From assembly GCF_932526225.1 (NCBI RefSeq), contig NC_064040.1, forward strand, positions 1,548,501 to 1,612,500: a stretch of DNA of 64,000 bases. The letters run 5' to 3'. The DNA is from Nematostella vectensis (taxonomy: Eukaryota > Cnidaria > Anthozoa > Actiniaria > Edwardsiidae). The notes under the pieces were generated by a model. It did no database searches. It was not told where the DNA came from and worked only from the letters and a program-made list of their open reading frames with translations. The number at the start of each line of letters is the position of its first letter. The first letter of the stretch is position 1. Position numbers and translations under genes: made by a program. Positions 1 to 12,940 of the stretch are shown here, piece after piece.

Positions 1-331
1 CTTCAATGAGGTTAGCCGTCTTTTTTTTTTTTAACCCATAAAAACATTGCCTTTTTTATTCGTAAATCAGGTACAGGTACCCTCATTGAGGCCCAAAAGC
101 CTACGTGAGACCGGAAACATATGAAGTAATTTGATTGGCTGTCGTGCTTTTATATTCTTTCCTGGATTTTGATTGGTTAAAGCAGTGAGGTTTTCCCGGA
201 AGTACGAATTCGATTTTTATAAACGGATTTTTCTATTCTATATGTTTGCCGTATGGCGGGATAGGGTCGAGTCTAAGTCAAATACTCTGGTTAGATAGGG
301 CCACAGGCGGCCTGTCGGGGCTCTATTTGTT

Positions 332-3300
332 ATGATCAGTTTTTGTGGTGCTGATCCATTGAAAACAGCGGCGATATTAAATGTGCTATTTGGGAATGTG
401 ATCCTCGTATTTGGAGTCGTTGATCAAATCACTTATCGTTTGAGAGAAGAACACGATGCCTCCGCTAAGATTGGACTGGGGATATGGACAGGTTTATCGG
501 TGAGTTTGAGCATTTTCTTGCACTTTTTCTTTGAGCGAACATTCTTGTGTTTGGTCTATTCACGGCTCATTTGAATATGAGTCTATATTTCCCATTGTAA
601 ACTGGCGCCTATATCAACAAAGAAATAAAATTGCAACCAGCAAGTCAAAGGACTTTTTGGGCTTAAAATAATTATTTTTAGTGCTATTTTTTGATCACTT
701 AAAAGATTTTAATTCATGCTTCAGCTTTTGGTAAGATTAACCCATATACCCTGTATCACCATTATCCAAGAGAACACTTCATTTTACAGGAAAGAATGCT
801 TCGTTCTTTCTCCTTGTCATTGACAAGCATACTTTTTTATTAAACCTCATGATCGAAACTAGATGGGTAATCTTTGTTGTGTATTATCACATTTTTTAGC
901 AGAATTACTAAAGAGATTAAATTAAAATATTATGTGATCAGCAGAACTCTAAATAAATCCAACATTTACCACTTAATTGCTAAGCTAAAACTACTATCAC
1001 CATTTCCTGCCCTTAAACTGACATCCCTTTCTTTGTTTTCTTTTTCCGTGTAATTTTTTCCGGATATTTGCTTAAGCATGACGAATTAGCGTTTTGTTGG
1101 TCGATTCTAAGTTTTTTTTGCATAGCAATAGGTTCACATAGAAGTGCAAAAACCGTTGTATCATATCAGAAAAGGCCATTTAATACTATTAGAAGATGTT
1201 GAATACGGATTAAAAAATGTTGACTAAAGTCTGTAATCTGTGTTTTTTTCCTGCTTTGTTATTATTATAGGAAGCTTTTTTAGCCTGAAATGCGTTCTAA
1301 AGAGTTGAATAAAATTTATAGTATCCAGACTTACCCAAAATACTATTTGTTAATTATTATTTGTGTACTTCTTCCTTTTTTACTACTTTATTATATACTA
1401 TATGTTATTAACAATAGCGTGTGTGTATGTTTTAACAAACGTTAAAACATTGTTCAGTCTTAAAATGCTCCAAAATAAGAACGGCTCGGCTAAACTTCAG
1501 AATACCCGTCCACATTTAAAGGCCTCTAAATTTCATCGGTCCGCGGTCCGCAGTCCAGAACTACTCAATATAAAGTATCCATCATTGCACAATTAATTTA
1601 TAATACTACTCAATATAAAATATCCATCATTGCACAATTAATTTATAATACTACTCAATATAAAATATCCATCATTGCACAATTAAATTATAATCGGATA
1701 TGTCATGTTGGTTCGCAGTCAAAGACTACTAATTCGTCCATAATGCGAAATTGGTCCGCGGTCCGCGGTCTATAAATATGCACAGACGGCTACACAGCGG
1801 ACCACGGACCACGGTAGCAGTGACTTAGATTACTTAGACTTATTATTTGATACTTCGTTCTATAAATATGAAAATAAGGCTTTACTGCGGACCGCGGACC
1901 ACGGCAGTAACGTGGCTCCACAGTGGACGGGTATTCTGAAGTTGCTCCAACGGCTCAACTTCATCTAAAGATTAGACGCTTTTTTATTAAAAAAGATGTA
2001 GATGTATTGGTTTTCGATATTTAATCTAAACAGTGACGTAAAGATCTAACGAAACACACCCGACAGGCCCTTAGCCAGGATTTTGAGCGGGGTGGTTCGT
2101 TTTTCCATTTCAGCGGACCAAATTTCCGGTATACCCAGGCTCCCCTCGCCTTATTACATTAGGCCATCAAAACTTCAAATAAATTCAATCTTGTATTTAA
2201 AATGTATTTTAAAGCACCCTTCTAATAGGGTTCTTTTTAACATAAAGCGATAATAATAAAGATTATTATTTAAAAAATAGATTTTTATAGTCAATTTAAT
2301 GACATATTGATGTGCACGGTAATCTAGCCAAACGTTATATATAATAACGTTATATCAAGGGCTCATAAGTAGGGGCAATCAACTTCCCCATGTTCTGGTA
2401 CTATATAGGTGTCACGGCGTTTCCTAGGATCAGGCTATTTTTAGACGCGCGGATTAGCCAATCAGATGCGACCTTTGTGTTGACGTTTTGGCTGAGCTCA
2501 ACTGCACGCGTAGTCTCACAAAAAGCTATGTTCTCTCTTTGGTACTTTGGTACTGTTGCTCTCTTCTTTAATATGAATTCAATCCTACCTACGACTTTGA
2601 ATTCTAGCTTGCAATTCTTTGGTAAACGAACAAAACCGACAGATGATGGATAAAAAATATTCTTCCTAACTGCCATTTGCGCTGATTGGCCCATTCGTGC
2701 GCGCGCGTCTAAAAATAGCCTGATCCTCGGAAACGCCGTGACAATTATATAGTACAGATGATTGCCCCTACTTATGAGCCCCTGGTTATATATAATAACA
2801 AGGAACTGAACTAACCGAGTCGTGCCATTGCAATCTCGAAAAGAACACCTTCCCTATCGCTGATGCTGGCCTATCCAAGACATAAGACACGAGATCTTTC
2901 TTGCGTCACATTACATTTGCTACATTAAAATGGCACCAAATTTCCATGTTATCGCTCTTTTATAGGTAACAATGACTGGGTCCACATGGCTGATGACGTC
3001 AAGACCTCACGCTCCAAACCAGGCCCCTTCCCGCACACGGGTGAGCATGCGCTTATAGTAGCGCTATAGTAGCGCCTTAGTAGCGCTTAGGGGACCCTAA
3101 GATAACAACGGTGAGGGCGGGGTCATTCAAGGGGTGGGTGAGGGGGTGCTTAGTCCCTATTTGGGTATAGGGGTACCTCCAAGGGTCTGTACCCTCTGAC
3201 TGTTAAGGATAAAGGACAAGCAATCGCGGAAAACCCGAACAACCCCAGATCATCACAAGTCTCAATATAAAAAGGCTTCACGATTTACTTGACATTTCTG

Positions 3301-5732
3301 TAAAGGCAAATTTATAAACCATTAACCATGCTCAGGTCAGAGAAGCTCAAAATATGCACCCGTTTAGGACATATGATAGCCCTAAATATATACCCTGTCT
3401 TGGGCATAGTCTTAGCACACTTTTTGTGGTTGCTTCTCCTGACCGACTTTACACTCAGAAACATGCTAAAATATCAGGCACGCACCTCCCCCCTCCTACA
3501 ACCCTTCCCTTTTCCGCCAAAAAGAGGGTTATTTCATCTGCTCAGGCTGCCTGTGTTATTTCCCAAGCTCGATTATTCTCAGTTATGAAACGTGAACGTG
3601 TACGTACACTCAAGCTCCTATAAACATTGGCAACATCAAACAGTGCATCAAACACCTCCTTTTTGACATTGCAAACATCAAACAGTAAATAAAACAGCTT
3701 CTTATTAGCATTGCTAAAATAAGACAGTACATCAAACAGCTTCTTATAAACATTGCAAACATCAAACAGTGCATCAAACTTATAAACATTGCCAACATCA
3801 CACAGCTCCTATAAACAACGCAAACATCAAACAGTACTGGCACCTCTACGCTTAGCAGCACCTCTACGCTCAACAGACGCTCAGCTGAGCGTCTAGAAAT
3901 TTATAGAAGACGCAGACACCACTCAAATTTATTTATGTTTCTTCAGCTTAACGTCTTCTACGCATTATCCATGGTATCCCTGTGCCTCGCTTCCATGCTG
4001 GTCACACTGTCCTCTATCACTGTAACCCGCGCGTATCCCGCGGGATGTGAACCTCACCGCATGAACAAGTGGTACCTACCAGAACCGCAACACAGCTACT
4101 TCAGCTCATGCGTAACAAGCTTATCGCTACAGTGCTTTTATATCATCGCTGGGGGTCTAGAAATGGCCGTTAGTTTGTGGTCAGTGGTTTTGTGTATAAG
4201 GACAGGCGCCTGCAGATGTTCAAGAATTTTGTTGATGGTGAGTTAGCTCTAAGTGTAAGAAATTGTTAAAAAACGTAGGGGCCGTCCTTTTTTGATACGT
4301 TTAGGCCTTCCGTCCACACTAACACGGATCCGTATACTTTTTGATACGTTTAGGCCTTCCGTCCACACTAACACGGATTCGTTTGAATCCGTATACTTTT
4401 TGATATGTTTAGGCCTTCCGTCCACACTAACACGGATTCGTATACTTTTTGATACGTTTAGGCCGTCCGTCCACACTAACACGGATTCGTTTGAATCCGT
4501 ATACTTTTTGATACGTTTAGGCCGTCCATCCACACTAACACGGATTCGTATACTTTTTGATACGTTTAGGCCGTCCATCCACACTAACACGGATTCGATT
4601 AAATCCGTATACTTTTTGATACGTTTAGGCCTTTCGTCCACACTAACACGGATTCGTTTGAATCCGTATACTTTTTGATACGTTTAGGCCTTACGTCCAC
4701 ACTAGCACGCGCGCTGGATCCAGCGAATCCGGATACTTTTAAAAACGCTGTCGAAAGTGAATCAAAATGAATCCGTATACTTTGGTCCGTAGTGTGGACA
4801 TTCGGATCCGTATCAAAATGAAAACGATGGCATCATATCGCAGGCGCGCGCTGCTTTGAGCATGCGCATATCATAAAAATGACGTCACCCTGTACCTTCC
4901 AGCGTTTTCAAGCGTTTGAATCCGTGTTAGTGGGGATCCAGACGAATACGATGCGAGAACGATAGTGTAGACGCGAATCAAGTGATGCGTTTACGGCGAA
5001 ACGAATCCGGATACTTTTGAATCCGTGTTAGTGTGGACGAGCCCTTAATTATCACAGTAATCATTCCCATGAGGCCTCGGCTCTGCCAAGGGGTGGTCAG
5101 GATTTGTTATGGTGCGCAGACATAAGTGTAATGATTAATCTAAGAATTCCTCAATTGCCAATCGCTCAATAATCTCTTACTCTTCAAACATATTCCCTCT
5201 TGTTAGACATTCTGTTACAAAAAAAGGCAGAAAGATATGTACACAAACTTTTTAAGAACCAAATTTTAAGAGATAGTGAGTACGGGAGCCAATCAACTTG
5301 TAGATTTATACTAATATCAAATAGTGTTAATGCGTTCTCAAATTCACAATCAAACTGCGTTCATAATAACAGTTATTGATAATTATGTAGTTTTCTTTCA
5401 ATAGTTTTCTTTCAGAACAGGACAGCCTCAACTGAAAACTAGACCTTCTTATAGAAAAGATTGTGTTTTGAACTGATGACGCGTACCCTTGACTGGATCG
5501 AAAGTGCCCTTAGCGTACTAGATGTCTGGAGTCGAATTTTTAGATGTTTTATTTTGTTATATTATTATCACTTTCCTGAGTGAATAACTTTTTTTTTTTT
5601 TTTGCTTTTCAGAATCACCAAGAAATCCCCCGTCACCAAGGACACGCAATTGCCGATGGCTTAGAAGTCGTCGCAGTTGAACCACCGCAACACCATCAAC
5701 TAGAGGTCATCGAAGAGGAAGTTCCTAGGTGA
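332..5732 (+). CDS. MS4A/CD20-like four-transmembrane protein, 3' part of gene (4 exons)
   Basis: Four exons join in phase 0: 332 or 340-499, 2966-3040, 3947-4237 and 5613-5732 (TGA at 5730-5732). Donors are GTGAGT, GTGAGC and GTGAGT; acceptors end TATAG, TTCAG and TTTTCAG. Exon a encodes TM1 (AAILNVLFGNVILVFGVV) and the start of TM2 (GLGIWTGLS). The 75-nt exon b finishes TM2 with a TGS-containing stretch. Exon c holds TM3 (NVFYALSMVSLCLASMLVTL), a loop with two Cys, and TM4 (CFYIIAGGLEMAVSLWSVVL). Exon d is a 39-residue hydrophilic, acidic, His-rich tail ending EEEVPR. The topology, short TM1-TM2 loop, TGS in TM2 and long Cys-bearing loop before TM4 match the MS4A/TMEM176 superfamily by pattern only. 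The ATG at 332 may be a start, but an acceptor at 338-339 suggests earlier exons outside the window. It is likely a surface membrane protein; ligand unknown. Confidence 0.55.
1493..1943. mobile_element. MITE with 21-bp TIR
   Basis: Perfect inverted ends AACTTCAGAATACCCGTCCAC (1493-1513) and its complement (1923-1943). Inside are GGTCCGCGGTCCGCGG-type palindromes and a 45-bp tandem repeat. No coding capacity. Confidence 0.85.
1561..1695. repeat. 45-bp tandem repeat, 3 copies
   Basis: Units of CTACTCAATATAAAATATCC plus ATCATTGCACAATTAATTTATAATA, inside the MITE at 1493-1943. Confidence 0.9.
2359..2782. mobile_element. Foldback element with ~90-bp inverted arms
   Basis: The left arm begins GGGCTCATAAGTAGGGGCAA and reaches AGGCTATTTTTAGACGCGCG; the right arm is its inverse. 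The left arm has a ~16-bp insertion relative to the right. It lies in the first intron of the MS4A-like gene. The open frames inside (about 2400-2690, both strands) show no recognisable domain. Confidence 0.85.
3615..3870. repeat. Degenerate ~45-bp tandem repeat
   Basis: About five imperfect units built from TATAAACATTGCAAACATCA and AACAGTGCATCAAACAGCTTC, in an intron of the MS4A-like gene. Confidence 0.75.
4270..5047. mobile_element. MITE-like element with expanded internal repeat
   Basis: The inner ends are GTCCACACTAACACGGATTC and GAATCCGTGTTAGTGTGGAC, bounded by GGGCCGTCC and GGACGAGCCC. It lies in the last intron of the MS4A-like gene. The left part is amplified (see 4289-4690). Confidence 0.65.
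4289..4690. repeat. 49/59-bp alternating tandem repeat
   Basis: Eight units starting GATACGTTTAGGCC. Spacings are 49, 59, 49, 59, 49, 59 and 59 bp; the difference is an optional 10 bp GTTTGAATCC. Open frames on both strands are a period effect. Confidence 0.9.
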
Positions 5733-5774
5733 ATCGCTATTTTGGGATGTTTCCAAGAAGCTAGCTATCATAAA

Positions 5775-5780
5775 AATAAA
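5775..5780 (+). terminator. Poly(A) signal AATAAA of the MS4A-like gene
   Basis: A canonical AATAAA lies 43 nt after the TGA of the last exon, which supports 5613-5732 as the terminal exon. Confidence 0.55.
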
Positions 5781-5782
5781 GA

Positions 5783-8630
5783 TTTATGACTAAAAGATAA
5801 GGTCCAGTTTTAGCACAAGGCAAAGAAAACTGAATGGTCTGCGTAAACAATGTGGAAACAGTAAAATAAGTACACGTAAAAGAAGTTAGAAGTCTTTATG
5901 GGTTCTCTCAATGAAGGCAAAGTGGTTCGCTTACGTTTCGGGCGTAAACCCTTCGTTAAGCGTGAACCCCGCGTCGGTGAAGAGAGGCGATCAACCCCGT
6001 ACGGATGTATTTTCCTTCGGGCAAATAGTCTCTAGAAGGGTGGGGCAAACAAGCGGTAATACGTGGATATTTTTAAACGTTTAAATTCGTTGCAAAGATA
6101 ATCAAAATAATGTGAGCAGAAAAAAACGCGCGAAAAGGCAATGTAATATCCAGAATGACTTGCAACCGCAAAAGACGAAAATAGCAAAATTATTTCTAAA
6201 GACGAAAATGCCATTTATATTATTGCCATTTATATATATGATAGCATTGTGAGTATCAATGCAATTCTAGTTTTAGTTTTACTGTTAGTAGCATTATTAA
6301 ATTGTTACTAGAAAAAATATAGATGGAATATATTAAGTTTACTTATATTTTGTAATTTTTGTAACTTTTGAAATAACAATATCTGCTTTTATTCATATCA
6401 CATCATTAAAGTATAAAAATCTACATATAGAGCATTTATTTTGTCCTTCGTCTGAATTGTCTATGGGAGACTAGGGGAAAACGTGTGAATGCCCGTATAA
6501 GCAGTTACTACGGTAACAAGACTCTCTGTAAATTTGTGTGATTTTTCTCAATAGACGCTTTTAGAGATAGAAAAAAGCAAGAATGATTGGGCCTACATAA
6601 ATATGGTATGCTATATCCTTTAAAAATGACGACCTATGTAGCTTTTTCCGCCGCCGGTAGAATTCTTCCGAAAGCTTTGTCATTTCAGGGCCGTAGCAGG
6701 GGGCGTGGAACTGGGGGTACGTCCCCCAACATAAAAAAAATTATAAGATTTCCAGTGGGGGCGTGGCTGTGTACCTCAATAAATCGAGGCCTTCTTCGGC
6801 CATGTATCTTTGTATTTTTTTAGAGGGAGATTAAACCACGTTCTGCGCCACAATTCCCCTTAAAACAACACACAAGGCTAGTGTAGTATTGCAACTAGCT
6901 TCGTGAGGAAATAGTCAAGACAAAACTTCCTGGCTCGCCTCTGATCAAACAACGCCAACATACCGCGACATGTTGCTGGTGGTGCCTCGTAAGACTGACC
7001 ACGTGACAAAGGAAACGGCGAACTGTGGACGTAGCACCTCCTAATATGGTGTACAATCAGCACAAGACTTTTCTGGGCCGGATATTCTGGATGATTTTGC
7101 CAGTAATACAGGCAGCATGATTGCGCCATGTTTGCACTACAGGATAGAAACAGAAATAAGATTTACTCTAGCTGATGGCAGAGAGCTCTCTTACAGAAAT
7201 GAGGTTTACTCTAGCTGTGATGGCAGAGAGACTCAGCGCAACCAGCTTGTGTGTGTGTGAAGGAGGAGTTTTAAAGATCTTGCTTTTGCTGGGCACGCTA
7301 AACACACTGCCTTGGTATGCACACCTTGGTATGAGAGAGTTAAAGATGTTTTTTTTAAGTTGAAGTTAACTGATATTCAATGATAAGACAGACATTTGGA
7401 TAAATGCATTGGATAAAGCTTTGTAAATAAGAAGACGAACCCAATTATCTTCCTCACAGTTGGGTGCCCTCATACGAGGGCGCGGATACAATGTGTGTGT
7501 GTATGATGCTGCCGCCAGACGACTTATGTTCGAAAAAAACGACGTGGGATGGAAATCATTAGAGTTGCGAACATGAGGAAGACTCTGTAGCAAGAGGTTT
7601 GCCATTACAAAGGAAAAGGAGAATATAATAGGAACAGGCGCTCAGCTCAGCTCAGCTCTATATGCAACACCAGGCGTTCTCATAGCCCCAAGGGCAAACC
7701 TTATCCATGACAGATACATTCTTTTTATAAAAGCGTCTAATTTTCAGTTAATGCTGCGCCGTTGTTAAAGATGTTCTTAAATTTCAGTGAATTTAAAACT
7801 AATAATACATTAGAAGCCACCAGTGTTGCTGCTATCTGAGCCTCGACATGTTCTTAGAATGTTCTTAGAATTTGGTGAATTTGATATTCAACGCAATAGA
7901 TACAAGACTGGGTTGTATGTTGTTGTTGTTGTTAATTTTTCCGTTCTATTGTTATTCGACCCACTTAATGCTGCCTGCCAATCAGATGTTGATTATTTCT
8001 ATTGTGCAATGACGCTTTTTGCTTGTGGATACAAAGACTTGCCGGGTACTGGCCGGTCAGGGAGTGTTCGTATTTTATTCTATATTCTATTCTTATTGTA
8101 TATAATGATAATAATAATTTTTATTATAACAATGGCCCAAGTACAGGATCCAAAATGTGAATCTTTCACTTTACGTTTTCAGCTTTATTGTTCAATGAAA
8201 TTTCATAGAAAATAGAATTAGAGTTCGGTGACAATGTTAGAAAATGGCCGTGTTAAAAGGCCTTGCGTCCCTATTGATAACTCAAAATCTATCGTCAGAA
8301 TATGGCAATTATTAAATGAATTGATAAGTAAGAATATGACTGATCTGAAATTACAGATAATGTTTGATTTATAGATATCAAATAAGGATACTTGATTGAT
8401 CGTTACGACATTGCTATTAATGAAAGTATATTTTATCATATTTTCGGGGGAATTCTGACAAAGGTTGTTTCCATCTTTAAGAAAAGCCCCTTTGTTACTA
8501 CGCCTTTAAGATCGCGTCTCTTCCGCAATAATCAAACCTCATAGCACTCAACCAAACAATATGACATGCCCACTTTACTCGATGGGCGCGCCATATGTCG
8601 TTAATTAACGGGGGCATTATTATTATTATT
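5783..8630. other. Intergenic between the MS4A-like gene and peptide gene 1
   Basis: It holds a short imperfect hairpin motif (5927-5975, GTTCGCTTACG...TTAAGCGTGAAC) and a repeat fragment at 6686-6800. No gene could be supported. Confidence 0.4.
6686..6800. mobile_element. Repeat fragment starting CAGGGCCGTAGCAGG
   Basis: Same family as 42552-42690 (CAGGGCCGTACCAGG) with shared GGGGGCGTGG; probably a non-autonomous DNA transposon remnant. Confidence 0.6.
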
Positions 8631-8638
8631 ATTGAGGG

Positions 8639-8646
8639 TATAAAAA
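8639..8646 (+). promoter_or_regulatory. TATA box of peptide gene 1
   Basis: TATAAAAA lies 70 nt before the ATG at 8709. An initiator-like TCACTCA about 30 nt downstream (near 8668) would be a good transcription start. Confidence 0.6.
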
Positions 8647-8708
8647 CAGCTCCCTGTCAAGAGACAGTCACTCAGAGGTCGTCCACCATCAAGAATACTA
8701 GTCGTAGC

Positions 8709-8834
8709 ATGTCGTCCAACCTTTTTCTTTTACTCGCTTGCTTGCTGGTATCGTCGATGTTTGTGCGGGACGCGAACGCCTTTACTCCTGGCATTCTTAA
8801 CAAAGAGTACGGCAGACAGTGGAGACCAAAGACG
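8709..8834 (+). CDS. Secreted peptide precursor 1, exon 1 (signal peptide and first peptide)
   Basis: Exon 1 is 42 codons ending in phase 0 at donor ACG|GTAAGA. Residues 1-24 form a signal peptide (Leu-rich core LFLLLACLLVSSMF, cleavage after ANA). The mature chain opens FTPGILNKEY followed by Gly-Arg, a possible amidation and monobasic cleavage site, then QWRPKT. The frame runs 12 codons past the donor to a stop, so an unspliced product is possible; however, the donor, the phase and the matching exon 2 favour splicing. The ATG at 8709 is preferred over upstream in-frame codons because it lies 3' of a TATA box and directly precedes the signal peptide. It is the first of six genes with the same plan. 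Role unknown; the architecture suggests a secreted signalling peptide. Confidence 0.65.
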
Positions 8835-10024
8835 GTAAGAAAGGGTGCTGGCAAAAAACGATTCTCTTAGAATAAAACAAAAAGAAATGATGCAAAAAGT
8901 GATCTAAGCGGTAAATTATGCACCAAACTTGATAAAAAAAAAAAGCTCCGAAGGGAATAACACGGAAATAACGTGCTGAAAGAGGCTATAAACAAGAGAC
9001 CATTGTTGTTGAAAGCAGCAGATCGGTTAGAATTATCACGAGCAATATGATCTTTTAAAATGTCTCTGTCTCCCGAAACTTTAATATTTTTAAATATTTT
9101 TTGCTTCGCCAACAAATAAAATATGATTTGCGGTTTGATTAACAAAGTAAGTTAAAAACAAACTTTTTAGCTATTTTTTTTTTTCATATTTATAAGAAAA
9201 TCGTCAGATTTTGGCAGTTAGAGCGACACGAGAACAAAATGCTAACACTATCATAATCCAATCTTGTGATGGTGAATTCATCTAAGTGGTAAAACATCTT
9301 GCCGGCATTGCTCCGTTTTCTAATAACCAGAGAGAATGCGATGTTATTTGTAGTAGGATTCCTAAAGTAATTGCAGAAAACGTTTTCGATATTTCTCATT
9401 ATTTAAGGCATGTCAATAAAAATTGTCGCGGTTAAAAGACACAAGTGAAAAGAGAAAAAAACTCATTCATCCGTAAAACATCTAACCGACATTGCATCGT
9501 TTTCTAACAACCCGCAAAAATGCAATTGGTTTGTTTAGTGTTACCGTTGTGTAATATAATAACAGATGACGTGTTGATAAGACAAACTCCCACATTGGTG
9601 TCCCACTAAACTCCGAAATGAATTACTGCTATATTAAGTTGCTGAACATGGTATAAGTTCCTGACATTTTAACAAAATCCAGCTGCATTTTGATAAATGA
9701 GAGGATATTACACGACATTTCAAAAAAAATAAATTGCTTTTCGAGTAAACTTTAAAAAATACCCGAGATAACAGAACTTAATGAATGATTGTTAATTAAC
9801 ATTTAATTTCTGTTTTGTGTTTATCAGTTAAAACAAATATCAATTTAGCAGTGTTTTATTGCCAGCAAAAAGGTAAAAGGTGAAATGGACTAAGATGAGG
9901 TCGCACTAAAAGCCGACTTAAGGATTCCTCACCGAATAGACTGAAACACTCTACTATACTATACGAAACATTCTACTATACTATACTAACTAATCGCTAC
10001 TACTTTTTTTGCCAATGATAGAAT

Positions 10025-10170
10025 AAAGTAATCCGAAGTTATTTGAATAAGAAGTCACTGAAATTAGAAGTTATTTGAATAAGAAGTCATTGGAATTAGA
10101 AGTTATTTGAATAAGAAGTCATTGGAATTTGAAGTTATTTGAATAAGAAGTCATTGGAATTAGAAGTGAT
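10025..10170. repeat. 31-bp tandem repeat
   Basis: About five copies of a unit containing GAAGTTATTTGAATAAGAAG and TCATTGGAATTA, in the intron of peptide gene 1. Confidence 0.8.
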
Positions 10171-12139
10171 TGTTTCGCTAGGATAAGGAAGGAATACCAC
10201 AATAGGAGTAAAATGCTCTTTAAAGGCTCGCACTTACCCTTTAAGTAAGACATCGCTACTACTTTTTCAAACAAAGGTACAGGCATGTTTTCAGGATTTG
10301 CCGTTTGAGCTTTTGGGCTGTTCAGAGATTTATCAAAAGCTGTACCATGACCATTAAGAATTCATCATTGGAGTCAACTGTATAGTACCCCTTTTTTTAA
10401 CTTGCTCCTAAACTTTCTGAATTATAAGAAAATGTGGTAGACGAGTTTGAAGGCCATTTGCATTCATTTGGTGACTATAAACCTATTCTAGCGTTTAAAA
10501 ACGGCTTGGCAAAATGACTTGGCAATCTTGGCATTAGTTTTCAACTCGGGAACAATAAGCTGTAAAAAAACAAATATTGGATAATTGGGAAAACACTAGA
10601 ATCCAAATTAAACTTATTTTGTTGAATTTATAATTACAGGTTATTTAGCAATTTCGTGAGGTTTTCCTAGAAAAAAAACGTGTGTGACATATTTTCCCGG
10701 CAAATCCACAGGGACCACACAGTCAAATCAAACGAATAAACGGTCGACAAACACAGGGAGAATAGGGGTCGGGATTTTTTTTTTCAGAAAAAAATAGTCT
10801 TCTAATAGTCTAGTCTCTAACGCCCGATGCACCATCTACCAATAAACGATAGGACAGCGTTGGGGTGCGAACGCAAACATTTATGTTCCTTATTTTCAAG
10901 TGTTTCCGCTTTTGTTTCAATCTTTTAGAACGCTCTGTTCTTAATTTAAATGTTTCGCACATCTTTTTGCAAGATCTCGATTTCTTGTTATTTCTAACAC
11001 CACAGGAAGCCTGAATAGAATGCGATTATTCCCGCTGGACAGATGGACTAAGGGCGCAGAGAGTGCATGCCTCGGTTTGGGGCAAATTCTAAGTTAAGAA
11101 TGGGCTCGCCTCTGGTATTCGCAAACTGTTCTCCTGAAACCGAGGCACTGCATTTTCACGTCCCTAGTACCTATGACCAGCGGGCACCGTGGTATTCGAA
11201 ATTGGTCTTTTGCGCTCAAAAACAAATGGACGTCACAAAACAGAGCGCGTTGCAAAACAAGACACATTCCAGCCAATTTAGAATTATTATCAGAATTTAG
11301 CCTAACAATCTCTTCTCTTTCTGCCTTGCTCAAGCTATGTTGATCTGAACGATACTTAAATTTCTAGTTGCGTTTGTACTGTCGCTGAGCATGAGCTGAG
11401 AAGAGACCTGTAACTTTATATTCAATATTACGGTTTGAGATCTCGACTTCTTTGCATGTTTTGTATGTTTCTTTAAAAAAAGGAGATATTTTTAGTGCGT
11501 GCCCGATTTCATACGCGTACACCCAGGATTTGTTAGGCAGAGAGAAAAACAAAATATTTTTTTTTTCGCGAGTGAGTCCCAAGGATGGGGTATGGAATCA
11601 TATGCAAAAAGTCTCAAATTCATAAAACATGAATAAAAAATGACCGTTCACCTCGAGACAACCGGTTGGATTTATCCTTGAAGCCTGTTTTGTAGTGAAT
11701 AAATCTAAGATCTTGTTCATTAGTTATGCCTTTAATCGATAATATTGCGATGCGCTGTCTCAAGCTAAGATCAGCCCTGTCGCTATACCCTTATAGCTAC
11801 CCGCAGAATGATTTATAAAGAGCTTGTTTCATATCCAGACCATTAAGATTTGAAAAGACTGCCATATCGTCTCTAGACGAGTGGACATCACATAGCCGCG
11901 GGAAAGAAAGGCAAGCCTTGTTCCCTCTTTTCAGGTTTCAAACAGTTTTCTACTTGTCTAAAGAGCTATGATTGACCGGTCTCTGACAGATATGGGAATA
12001 AGATAAATGGCGTAGTTATTGTTTAGGGAATTCACATTTTAACAGCTGTCTACAGACCTCGGTGTAATTTAGTGTTGATCATGAATAGCAGTGCCCCCTA
12101 CTGATAGCTGATGATGATATTTCCATAGGAAAAACGAAC

Positions 12140-12375
12140 CTCCTCACACCGTTATTCCGACATCCATAATATTAGGGTAATAACAGGAAAGAGAGGGTTA
12201 AAAGTGATAAAAAAATCTACCCCACCGCACCGTTATTCCGACATCTATAATATAAGGGTAATAACAGGAAAGAGAGGGTTGAAAGAGATAAAAAATCTAC
12301 CCCAAGGCGACAGATATTAAACGCCTATTTTTCTAACCGGGTCCGCCGTAATTTTCTAACCGGGTCCGCCGTAAT
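12140..12375. repeat. 81-bp direct duplication and adjacent short duplication
   Basis: Two copies of a unit starting at GTTATTCCGACAT (12151 and 12232) and carrying AGGGTAATAACAGGAAAGAG, followed by two copies of TTTTCTAACCGGGTCCGCCG. In the intron of peptide gene 1. Confidence 0.8.
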
Positions 12376-12940
12376 TGGCCTAGCTGTGGCGGATACCCTG
12401 CCCTTTCGTTATTGTATGTATTTATGTTCTGTTTCTCATGTATAACGTATTATGTATGTGTATTTTTTTTCTCCGTGGGCAAAGTCAATAAATTAAATTA
12501 AAATTAAATTAAACCGATCACCATTTAATCTCAAATGGATTTTATTATTTAAGAACTTCTTGCTGACTTCAAACAACTCTAATAAACAGAAAGAAGCAAA
12601 ATCTAGAGCAGTTATTTAAATTATATACAGAAGGTCTACTTGGGCTCACTATATCCAGGGCTGCGTGTACCTGAGTACAGACTGTACCGAAACCTAAAGG
12701 TGCATTTCTTAATTCACTTCAATGCGCTTTTATTTTAACAGGAATTATTTTGGAATATTTTGGTCTGGCTCTGAATTATCTCAACTTTTTTCTAGCTTTC
12801 TCTGACATTACGCTTAAAAGCTTTTCCCTGCGTTGAATACATTAAAAATGAGCCATAAGTTAAGGCACGACACCCCACTGGGTCGAAAAGTAGCACTTCT
12901 AGATGCTCGGTACTCATGTGGGCTCCTTCTTCCTTTACAG

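Larger units (their letters stand above)
8835..12940 (+). other. Intron of peptide gene 1
   Basis: About 4.1 kb between GTAAGA and TTTACAG. It holds a 31-bp minisatellite near 10025-10170, an 81-bp direct duplication at 12151-12310 and a possible alternative terminal exon at 10295-10357. I see no other gene in it. Confidence 0.5.

Noticed and set aside
6032-6214. Minus-strand 60-codon frame with a hydrophobic N terminus and two Cys
   Set aside because: No donor in phase, no basic processing site, and no promoter at a sensible distance.
7823-8215. Frame containing YFYCAMTLFACGYKDL, a Cys-x6-Cys look-alike
   Set aside because: The nearest acceptor does not give phase 0, the rest is AT-rich low complexity, and no matching first exon lies upstream.
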